Assembly (NCBI GenBank): GCA_036803025.1
Contig: DAIRVC010000012.1
Coordinates: forward strand, 1-30,152
Direction of reading: 5' to 3'
Length of the DNA stretch: 30,152 bases
DNA from: DAIRVC01 sp036803025
GTDB taxonomy: Bacteria > Chloroflexota > Anaerolineae > Anaerolineales > E44-bin32
Positions 1 through 8,400 of the stretch are shown here, piece by piece. The notes beneath the pieces were generated by a model. That model searched no databases and was not told the origin of the DNA. It worked only from the letters and a program-made list of their open reading frames with translations. Both the position numbers and the translations under genes were made by a program. Every line of letters starts with the position of its first letter. The stretch's first letter is position 1.

Positions 1-986
1 GCCAGGTAATAGCCGGTGTAGTCGCCGAAATGCAGGCATGTCCATTGCTGGGCCAGGTGTGAACCGCCGGCGGCTTCGACGACATCGGTGTTGAAGCCCT
101 CGACCATCAGTGTCTCACGCGTGGCGGCGATCCGCAGCCGGTTGCGGGGATGATTGTGCGAAGCCTGCAGGAAAACGACCATGGTCTGGCCGAAGAGCGC
201 CTCCGGATTCACGACTCCGGCGACCATGTTGTGATCGGCCTCGGGCAGTTCCTCGAACTGCGCCAAAGCCTTGGAGAGCTCGGCGACCTGTGTCCGCCAA
301 CGCCGCGCCACCGGCCCGAGGAGATCGGCTCCCAGGATCGTCGGCCAGCGCCCGACGAACTGCCCGGCCATGCGCTTGGCCGGGTTATGCACCGCCGGCA
401 CCGGCGCGTGCAAGTGCTCCGCCTGCGCCCGCATGGCAGCGGCCGCCTCGGTCACCGCGCCCGCCTCGACCGGGAGCAGCCGCAGCCGCGACAGCGCGGC
501 CAGCAGCAGCCCGAACGAGAATCCAACCGCGGCGCGCGGCTGGCCACGGTGCTCGAAGCGCCAGTGCGGAATGGCCTCGGCCGCGGCGCGGCGCCCGAGC
601 TCGCCGCCGGTCGAGACTGCCAGAAGGCGCACCCCGCGCTGGCGGGCCAGCTCGAAAGCCGAGAGCGTCTCCTCGGTGTTGCCCGAATGCGACGAGGCGA
701 TCACGAGCGTCGCCTCTCCGCCGGCCCAGGCCGGCAGGTCATAGTTGCGCCAGACGTGGATCGGCACTGAGGCCAGCGGGGCGGCGAACGCGGAAAGCAG
801 GTCGGCGCCGATGGCCGATCCGCCCATCCCGCACACGACCACCTGGCGCACCCCGCTCCACTCCGGCAGTTGCGCAGCCTGACCGATCTCCCAGGCCCGC
901 TCCAGCTGGTCGGGAAGCGCATCGATCTGCCCGAGCATGTCCTGCGGGTCGAAGCGCCGGAAGGCGTCAAGGTCGTCCAGGTTCAT
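1..986 (-). CDS. Bifunctional phosphoglucose/phosphomannose isomerase (3' end cut by window)
   Basis: This SIS-domain sugar isomerase interconverts glucose-6-P or mannose-6-P with fructose-6-P in the cytoplasm, feeding glycolysis and mannose-type sugar nucleotides. I translated it from the ATG at 986; 328 codons are visible and the frame is still open at base 1. The first SIS domain carries VVVCGMGGSAIG (about residues 49-60) and SSHSGNTEETL (about 98-108), the phosphate-binding loops. A later ADHNMVAG stretch matches the conserved His-Asn region of the archaeal-type PGI/PMI family (TIGR02128), and the visible end reads GDYTGYYL, typical of the family C-terminus. Only about 10-20 residues should be missing. 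The start overlaps the rsmI stop as ATGA (983-986), so translation is probably coupled to rsmI. A classical PGI is unlikely because the protein is short and the motifs are of the bifunctional type. Confidence 0.9.
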   Translation of the reverse strand, partial: MNLDDLDAFRRFDPQDMLGQIDALPDQLERAWEIGQAAQLPEWSGVRQVVVCGMGGSAIGADLLSAFAAPLASVPIHVWRNYDLPAWAGGEATLVIASSHSGNTEETLSAFELARQRGVRLLAVSTGGELGRRAAAEAIPHWRFEHRGQPRAAVGFSFGLLLAALSRLRLLPVEAGAVTEAAAAMRAQAEHLHAPVPAVHNPAKRMAGQFVGRWPTILGADLLGPVARRWRTQVAELSKALAQFEELPEADHNMVAGVVNPEALFGQTMVVFLQASHNHPRNRLRIAATRETLMVEGFNTDVVEAAGGSHLAQQWTCLHFGDYTGYYL

Positions 987-1804
987 TCGCTCTCTCCTCC
1001 CAGGCGATAGACCCGGCGGCGTTCCCATCCGCTGGCGGCGGCCACCTGCCGGGCCGCCTCCGAGCGGCCCAATCCTGCCTGCCGCTTCTCCGCCAGCGCC
1101 GACCGCACCGCCGCTTCCGACCAGCGCCCGACCTCCGCGCCGCCGCCGATCACCAATGTGATCTCGCCGCGCGGCGGCTGCGTTTCGAAGGTCCGGCGCA
1201 CCTCGGCCACCTCGCCGCGCACGATCTGCTCATGCAACTTGGTCATCTCCCGGCAGACGGCGATCGGCCGCTGCGGGCCGAGGACCGCTTCCAGATCTGC
1301 CAGCGACTCGTCCAGGCGATGGGGCACCTCGAAAGCCACAGCCGTTCTGCGCTCCGCCGCCAGGGCCTCGAACGCCCGCCGTCGCTCAAGCGCACGCCGC
1401 GGCAGATAGCCGAGGAACACGAAGGCGTCGGTCGCCAGGCCGGAGGCCACCAGCGCCGCGGTCGGCGCCGAGGCGCCCGGCACCGGGCTGACCGCATGGC
1501 CGGCCTCGATCGCCGCTCGCACCAGCTCGTAGCCTGGGTCGGAAAGCCCGGGCGTTCCCGCGTCGGAGACCAGCGCCACGTCGCCGCGACTCAACGCCTG
1601 CAGGACCGCGCCCAATCTGGCCAGCTTGTTGTGTTCGTGGTAGGAAATCAATCGAGCGGGGATCTGATAATGAGCCAGCAGATTACGTGTGTGGCGGGTG
1701 TCCTCGGCGGCGATCAGATCCACCTGGCTGAGGACACGCAGCGCGCGCAGCGTGATGTCTTCCAGGTTGCCGATGGGTGTCGCCACCAGGTACAGGATCC
1801 CCAC
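983..1804 (-). CDS. rsmI: 16S rRNA (cytidine(1402)-2'-O)-methyltransferase RsmI
   Basis: RsmI uses SAM to 2'-O-methylate C1402 in the ribosomal P site of 16S rRNA. The 273-residue protein has the normal family length. It opens with GILYLVATPIGNLEDITLRA, the tetrapyrrole-methylase-fold N-terminus, followed by AAEDTRHTRNLL, then VALVSDAGTPGLSDPG (about residues 75-90) and PVPGASAPTAALVASG (about 107-122), the SAM-binding loops of the family. The C-terminal region has the usual small helical tail (LAEKRQAGLGRSEAARQVA). The start is GTG at 1804. There is no Shine-Dalgarno; instead an extended -10 element lies six bases upstream, so the mRNA may be leaderless. The stop overlaps the next gene by ATGA, making a two-gene unit with PGI/PMI. 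Confidence 0.95.
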   Translation of the reverse strand: MGILYLVATPIGNLEDITLRALRVLSQVDLIAAEDTRHTRNLLAHYQIPARLISYHEHNKLARLGAVLQALSRGDVALVSDAGTPGLSDPGYELVRAAIEAGHAVSPVPGASAPTAALVASGLATDAFVFLGYLPRRALERRRAFEALAAERRTAVAFEVPHRLDESLADLEAVLGPQRPIAVCREMTKLHEQIVRGEVAEVRRTFETQPPRGEITLVIGGGAEVGRWSEAAVRSALAEKRQAGLGRSEAARQVAAASGWERRRVYRLGGESE

Positions 1805-1810
1805 ACGCGT

Positions 1811-1819
1811 ATTGTATCA
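1811..1819 (-). promoter_or_regulatory. Extended -10 promoter element of rsmI
   Basis: On the minus strand TGATACAAT (TGn plus TACAAT) ends six bases before the rsmI GTG at 1804. No -35 hexamer is visible at 16-18 bases. The predicted transcription start is at or beside the start codon, so the message would be leaderless. Confidence 0.55.
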
Positions 1820-1840
1820 GACCGATGACCGACCCCGCCT

Positions 1841-1881
1841 GAAAACGAACCCGCCGGTCGGCGCGGCGCGCGACCGGCGGG
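1841..1881 (-). terminator. Intrinsic terminator of the cold-shock gene
   Basis: A perfect 11-bp stem (1850-1860 with 1871-1881) encloses a 10-base GC loop. On the minus strand it is followed by TTCGTTTTC, a short T-rich tail. It lies 29 bases past the cold-shock stop and before the rsmI promoter, so the two genes are separate transcripts. Confidence 0.75.
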
Positions 1882-1909
1882 GCAGGATCGTGGTTGTCCG
1901 GTCACAGAC

Positions 1910-2158
1910 TCACGCGGCGGGTTGGTCCTCCGGCGCCGAAACGATGCGCACGCTGGCGGCCTGCGGCCCCTTGGGCGTGTCCTCAACCACGTAGCTCACC
2001 CGCTGGCCCTCCTCCAGATTGCGGTAACCCTCGCCCTCGATCCCGCTGAAGTGGACGAAGATCTCCTTGGTGGCATCGTCGGGTGCGATGAAGCCGTATC
2101 CCTTCACCCGGCTGAACCACTTCACTGTCCCAGTCACACGACTCGCATCGGCGTCCAT
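1910..2158 (-). CDS. Cold-shock protein, CspA family
   Basis: A small single-domain OB-fold nucleic-acid chaperone that binds single-stranded RNA/DNA and melts mRNA structure. The 82-residue protein has TGTVKWFSRVKGYGFIAP at 9-26, with RNP1 as KGYGFI (19-24), RNP2 as IFVHF (33-37), and the usual EGQRVSY and KGPQAASVR strands. There is an extra acidic/Ala tail (APEDQPAA). The start ATG at 2158 has a clear GGAGG (2169-2173) about 10 bases upstream. The gene is monocistronic: it has a promoter at 2305-2333, a leader of about 140 nt with a strong hairpin, and its own terminator. Family membership is certain; which paralogue it is, and whether it is cold-induced, cannot be told. Confidence 0.97.
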   Translation of the reverse strand: MDADASRVTGTVKWFSRVKGYGFIAPDDATKEIFVHFSGIEGEGYRNLEEGQRVSYVVEDTPKGPQAASVRIVSAPEDQPAA

Positions 2159-2222
2159 TTCTCTTCTTCCTCCAAGTCGCCCATGATGCGTTTCCCGGGG
2201 AGCGATCCTGCCGAAATGCGAA

Positions 2223-2259
2223 CCCGTCCGAACTCGCTGGAGTGCGAATCTCGGACGGG
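2223..2259 (-). promoter_or_regulatory. Hairpin in the cold-shock mRNA leader
   Basis: A 9-bp perfect outer stem (2223-2231 with 2251-2259) encloses an inner 4-bp stem (2234-2237 with 2244-2247) and a 6-base loop. It lies inside the predicted 5' leader, about 50 bases above the Shine-Dalgarno. It could be a temperature-sensitive leader structure as in cspA mRNAs. Alternatively it could be a late terminator for the upstream giant gene, but no strong T-run follows. Confidence 0.5.
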
Positions 2260-2304
2260 CGTGTCAGAGCAGGCGGATCAACCCGGAGCGCATGGGCAGT
2301 CCGT

Positions 2305-2333
2305 ACAATAACACAGCTTTACAGCGGCGTCAA
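2305..2333 (-). promoter_or_regulatory. Housekeeping sigma promoter of the cold-shock gene
   Basis: On the minus strand TTGACG (2328-2333) and TATTGT (2305-2310) are separated by exactly 17 bases. The predicted start is near 2298, giving a leader of about 140 nt before the ATG at 2158. It lies just downstream of the giant gene's stop codon. Confidence 0.65.
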
Positions 2334-2340
2334 CGCGCAC

Positions 2341-2371
2341 CTCGAGCCGTCGGCGGCGATCCGGCCTCGAG
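2341..2371 (-). terminator. Possible terminator hairpin of the giant surface-protein gene
   Basis: An inverted repeat pairs CTCGAGCCG (2341-2349) with CGG plus CTCGAG (2362-2371), with one bulged base. It lies about 45 bases past the giant gene's stop. There is no U-tract, so an intrinsic terminator is only a weak possibility. Confidence 0.3.
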
Positions 2372-2413
2372 CGCAACTGTGTTTGTGCAGCCGCACACAA
2401 CCGCTGGGCTAGT

Positions 2414-5400
2414 CTATGGGGAATGGACCTCAACCAGGACTGCGCGCACAGCAACACGCCACCGATACGCATCGCGCGCCTGGTCGAATCCCTGGCACGT
2501 GATCAGCGTCAGCCAGGAGTATTCCTCGTGCTGCAGGACTGAGAGATCGTCCGGCCCCACGCGCAGCACCTGCCGCACGCGGAAGATGTGCTCGAGCCCG
2601 TTGAGCACAACGATGATCTCGTCGTCCCAGCCCAGAGTCGCCAGGCGCACGAACGGTCCCGGCCGGCCGTCGGGCAGGTAGACGTGCGCGGTCAGCGCGC
2701 TGTTGCCGGGCACCGTCGGGTAGGCCGTACCGTGCAGGTAGCCGGCGCGGGCGCCCAGCCAGCTCAGGTCCCAACCCTGGTCATCGGTCGGGACGCCGAC
2801 CACGGGCACGTCCACACCCAGCGCGGGGATGACCAGGCGCACCCCGTCCATGGGCTGGTACTCGCCTGTTCCGGGCGGCGCCGACTGCGCCGTCACCCGC
2901 CCCGGGGCAAAGCCCGTGGCCGGCAGCGCCGGCGTGCCGACCGTGGCCGCGGCCACGACCCGGTAGAAGTCAGCCCCGGTCGTCGGATCGTAGCGGCGCT
3001 CGGTGGAGAACTCGTTGTACGGCGAGAGCGCGAAGGGTGAGGTGACATCGTCATCCGGCAGGCTGGTCCACTCGAGCGCCGCCTCATTGCGAACCCTCGT
3101 CCCGGCCGGCAGATTCCCGAGCGCGGCCTGGAACTCGATCGTGCTGCTGGAGCCCAGAGGAAAGACGTCCCAACGCGCCTGGATAACGCCGGCCGACTCG
3201 CTCAGCGCGGTCGGCGCCAGCCCGGCGGTGTGGACCAACCCGCCAACGAAGGTCAGGCCCGCGGGCAGACTGTCCGTCAGCAGAAGGTCGAAGGCGTCGC
3301 TGTCGCTGGCGGCAGCCTGCCCCACCGTCAGGCGGATCGTGATCGGCGCTCCCGGCGGGGCCACGTTCGGCGTCGCCGTCTTGTCCAGCGTCAGGGTCGG
3401 CTCGACGATCGTGACCGGGACCGCGCGTTGCTCGAGTTCGCCTCCGGTCCAGGTCCAGCGCACTCGATTGGCTAACGCATCACCGCGGCCGTTGCCGGCG
3501 ATATCCAGCACCACCGCTTGATAGCGCAGCCTGAGCGTCGCCTGCGTGGCTCCGGGGTTATCCAGGGTCCCCAAATCGAAGGTCACCTGCCGGCCCTGGT
3601 CGGCCGCCGCCCCGGGCGGCAGCGCCGCCACGCTCGGGTTGGCGCAGACGTCGGCGAACCCACCGGCATGGTCGGTGGTCAGCCCGGCCGAGGCGGTCAG
3701 CGACTCGCAGCCGACGAAGGCCAGTCCAGCGTCGAGCGAGTCAACCAGGAAGGCCGACGGCGCCGTCCCCGGTGGGACGGTCATGACGACCTCATAGGTG
3801 AGGATCTCCCCCACGGCCGCATCAGTCCCGGTGGTATGGCCCTGGCTGGTTTCGGCCAGGCGCTTGGTCAGATCGGAGTCCGGCAGCGTCACCAGGTTGT
3901 CGATGTCGGTGGCGCTGTTGTCCGCCGGAGTCTGGTCTGCGCCGTTCGACCCGTCGTCGCTGATCACGGCGGTGTTGACGATCTGCGTCACGCCCGCCGG
4001 ATCGGTCACGACCACGGCGAACGTGAGCGTCCCGCCACCGCCGACGGGCAGATCGCCGACGTCGTACTGGCAGGCCGTGCCGGCCGGCGCCCCGTCGGCG
4101 CAGCTCCACACGGTCGGCGCGCTGGCGCCGGCGTCGAAGGTGGTCCCCGCCGGCACCGTCTCTTGAATGACCACACCGGTCGCATCCTGATCGCCGACGT
4201 TGGCGTACGTCAGCGTATACGCCAACGGCGTCCCGGGGGCGACGATGCTCAGACCGTCGTCCTTGGTGATCGTCAGATCGGGCGCAGCGACGAGCGGCGT
4301 GGTGTCGCTGTCGGCGTTGTCCGCCGGCGTCGGCTCGATCCCATGCGTCCCGTCGTCCGCCACGCTGGCCGTGTTCGTCGTCAGCGTGATGCCGGACGGG
4401 AGCGGGTCATCCACGATCACTGTGAAGGCGATGGGAAGCGAGGCGCCGCCGGCGAGAGTCCCCAGGGTGTACGTGCAGGTGCTTCCGGCGCTGTTATCGG
4501 GCGCACACGTCCAGCCCGGCGAGCCGTCATAGGATGTGTGGGCGGGCACCGTCTCCGTGATCACCACGCCCGTGGCCTCGGTGTTGCCAGTGTTCTCAAT
4601 GGTCAAGCTGTACGCGATCGTCTCACCCGGCCCGCGCGAGACGCCGCCGTCGTCTTTCGTCAGCCGCAGGTCGATCGCGGCGACGGTGACGGTCGCGCTG
4701 GTCGTGTCCGAGTAGTCGTCGACGCCACCGGCACCGGTGCGCTCACCGGCGACCGGGCCTTCAATTGAAGTCCAGGTGACGGCCGCGCTGTTGACGAACA
4801 CATCGCCGACGCCGACAGACGGGGGCAGGCCGACGTCGGCCTGGTAGATGAACACCGCCGGGGCGGCGCCGAGGGGCAAGTCTCCGCTGAAGACCAGGTC
4901 CGGGGCAGCCGAGTCGTCCACACTCCAGCCGGGCGGCGCTGCGGCCGAGCCGGGGACATAGGTCAGACCGGCCGGGACCGCATCGCGGATCACGACCTCA
5001 TTCGCGTCGGCCGAGCTCAAGCCCAAGTGGCTGAGAGTGAGGGTGTATGTGATCCGCTCACCCAGGCCGGGCGTGTCGTCGGAGGCGGCCTTGGCGAGGG
5101 CCAGCTCGGGCTCCACGACCTCCACCGACGCCGACGCTTCCGCCGTGCCGACTCCGAAATCGATCTGCGCCTGGTTGATGAGAACGTCGCCGTTCTGGTC
5201 TTCGCCCAAGTTCTCGACCAGCGCCACGACCTCGACGCTGATCCGATCGTCGTCATTCTCCACACCGTCGGGCGTGTTGGTCAGGTTGCCGAAGGCGAAC
5301 GTCACCTGGTCGAAGTAGGTATCCCCGTCCGCATCGGACACCAGACCCGGATCGCCGGCCGAGAGCGCTGACCCGGACAGGTTGGCGCCGATAGACAACA

Positions 5401-8400
5401 CCTGCGAGCTGAGGACGGTCAGGATGCCCTGGTCCGGCGGGACGGTCGGCAGGCTGTCGGTCAGCGTGATGGGCGCCGTGCCTTCGGGCAGCGTGACCGT
5501 GATGTGGAACGTGACCGTCTCGCCGATAACCAGATCGGTCAGTGTCGGATCAAGCTGACTGCTTCCCGTGGCGACGACCGAGGTGCCGAATATGCTCTTG
5601 GTCACGGCCGGATCGATGAGCTGGAGCGTCGGCGTCAGGACAGCCGAGTCGACGTAGTCATTCAGCCCGCCCACCCCGTTGAGACCGGTCCGCTCGCCGG
5701 TGACCGTTCCCGGTGTGCCCGGGAGCGAGCCCGTCGGATTGGGTGAGGTGCCGCTACCGGGCAAGCTGGTGTAAACCAGGTTGACGGCATTGGCGATGCT
5801 CGCCCCGATGGGCGCGTCATCCACAACGCGAGCGGTCACCTCGATGACGGCCGACCCGCCTGGGTTCAGGCAGCTCAGCGTCCCGGTCACGAGCTGACCG
5901 GCTGCGCCGCCGCTGAACGTCGGTGTCACGCCCCCGCAATCACCCCCGCTGACGCTGACCAGATCGATGCTCTGGAAGACCAGGAACGCATCCAACGTAT
6001 CGGTCAGCGTGATATCGAAGGCGGCAGCGGCGTTGGGCGCGAGAGCGGAGTTGCTGAAGGCGAAGCGGAAGACGACCAGGTCGCCGGCATCCTCCGGGAC
6101 GATCGTGACGGTCTTGGTCAGATCGGTGATAAGCGGCTCGACCACCTGGACGTCCCGGTAGGGCGAGTACGCGCCGAAGGTGCCGTTGATGCGCGACCTG
6201 AACCGGTTCCTGAGCGTGGTTGGCGTCACCGCGCCAGTGCCGTTGTTGTAGGCCTGGCTGCCGATGACGTTCTCGACCACAGCATTGAATTCGACGACCA
6301 CGTACTCGATATCCGCGTCGCGGTCGCCGTTGGTCAAAGTCCCGAACTTGAAGTAGACGTCGGTCCCGCTGATGTAGGTGTCGTTCTCGGCCGTGGCTGA
6401 GGCCGAGACGGCCAGATCGGGCAGGACGTACGCGGGGACGATGCCCGCGATCGTGCCTTCGTTCCCGGTGACTTGAAGCGGGTTGCCGGACGGATCGGTC
6501 GCCGGGAGAGTCGAGGAGGTGATCCCTGCCCCGTTGGCGACGAGCGCCGCGCGGGCCGTGTCGTCGTTCAGAAAGCGCAGGCCGGGCGGCAGGGAGTCAT
6601 GCAGCATGAAATCGATCGCCGTCCCCTCGGCCAGCAAGAACTGCAGCCGATAGCGGACGATTTCGCCGATGGCGACCGACGTGCCGCTGGTGTGAGCTTC
6701 AGACGAGGTCGAGACCGTCTTCTGCGGCGTGGAGGTCACCGTCACGCGCCCGCGCGCATTGACCCAGTAGTCGTCGGGCGCCGGTGGCGCCGGCGGCAGC
6801 GGCGGCGGGTAAGGCTGCACCGGGCCGAAGCGTTCGGTCGACAGGCTGTTGTTGGGCGTCTGCGGCGCCGAGACATCGCCGGGCAACCCGGTCCAGTTGA
6901 TGTAGGCGTAGTTGTCGATCACCTGCCCCGGACTGACGCTGGCATCGAGCGTGGCCTGGAAGCGCAGGGTACTGGTGGTGACGGGCAGGCGTGGGAAGAC
7001 GGCCCAGCTTGCGGTCAACACCGGCGCTCCCGCGTCGCTGATCGAGTCGGGCGCCAGGCCAGCGACGTGCACCAGGGACCCGGGCACGTAGGTCATCCCA
7101 GCCGGGATCTGATCGCTCCAGACTACGTCGAAAGCCGTCGCGTTGGAGATGAACGGTACACCGGAGGTGCGGTGACGGACGACGACCGTGAATGTGATCG
7201 TATCGCCGGCGTCGCCGGCTGCCGGCGCGGGCGTCTTGGTCACCAGCATCCACGGCTCGACGACACGCACCTCCGGTGCGGAAGTGGTCACCGATCCGCG
7301 GCTCCAGGCCCAGACGGCCGTGTTGTTCAGCAGCGTCACCGGCGAGGCGTTGTTCCCGGTGCTGTCGAGGACGACCACCCGGTAGACCAGCGTGATCGTC
7401 TCGGCGGTGGCGTCGACCGCATCGCTGTTCATCACCGTCCCGAACTCGATCGTCATCAGGCGCGCCTGATCGACGGGCAGCGCCGAGCCGAGCGGGAAGG
7501 CGCTGAAGGCTGCCGCCGCCGCACCGCTCCAACTCAAGGCGGGCGAGGAGGAGGTCAGCGAGTCCAGCGCCACGAAGGCCAGGCCCTGATCCAGCGTGTC
7601 GGTCAGCGTCACCCCGGTCGAGACACCCTCAGGGACCGTCACGGTCAGCGTGTAGGTGGCGATTTCGCCAATGGCGACATTTGTGCCGGACGTGAATCCC
7701 TGATTGGTGGCGGTCAACACCTTGGCCAATGTCGGCGCCCGCAGGGTGACGGCGGCCTCATCCGTCAGTGGGCCGCCGGCGTCCAGGAAGTTCGGCCCGC
7801 CGTTGCGGCTGGCGTACTGAAGAACCGTGGAGGTGTTCGTCAGAACTTGGAGGGGCTCGGATGTCCCCGACACTTGCAGGTCATAGGTCAGGACGACGAT
7901 GTTGTCGCCGCTGCTCAGGTTGAAGCCGCCGCAGGCGCCCTCGTCGTCGCTGGGGTCGATCAGCGCCACGCCGCCGGCGAACAGGTCGGCGCCCGTCCCG
8001 CCCGGCCCGAGCGGGGTATACCCCAGCGGCGTGCCGTCGCCGCGCGTGACGGTCAGGTTCAGGCCGGCACCTGCAGCCGGTATGGTGAAGCCGGCCGGGA
8101 GCGTATCGCGCACGATGATGTCGAACGCGCCGCGCGGACTCGAGCCGAGGTTCTCGATGACGATGGCGAACGATACCAGGTCCCCGCCGTCCACGCCGCT
8201 CAGGTCGCTGTTGATCGGAGCTGCCCCGAGCGAATTCGAGCTGATCGTCCCGCCCCAGCGCACGCCGGCCGAGCCGGGATCGCTGAAGTCGACCGGCCCG
8301 GACGGCGCCGGGGCGAAGACCTCGAAGGCGCTGTTGCTTTCGATGACGCCTTTGGTCATCACCAGGTAGGGCTCCTGCACCTGGATCTGGATGATCACAT

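Noticed and set aside
110..1828. A 572-codon plus-strand frame
   Set aside because: Antisense to rsmI and PGI/PMI, both with strong family motifs; its product is Arg/Pro/Ala-rich noise.
4000..4700. Direct DNA repeats within the giant gene as a CRISPR-like or satellite array
   Set aside because: The repetition is at protein level (similar DUF11 modules of about 120-150 residues), not short identical units with unique spacers.
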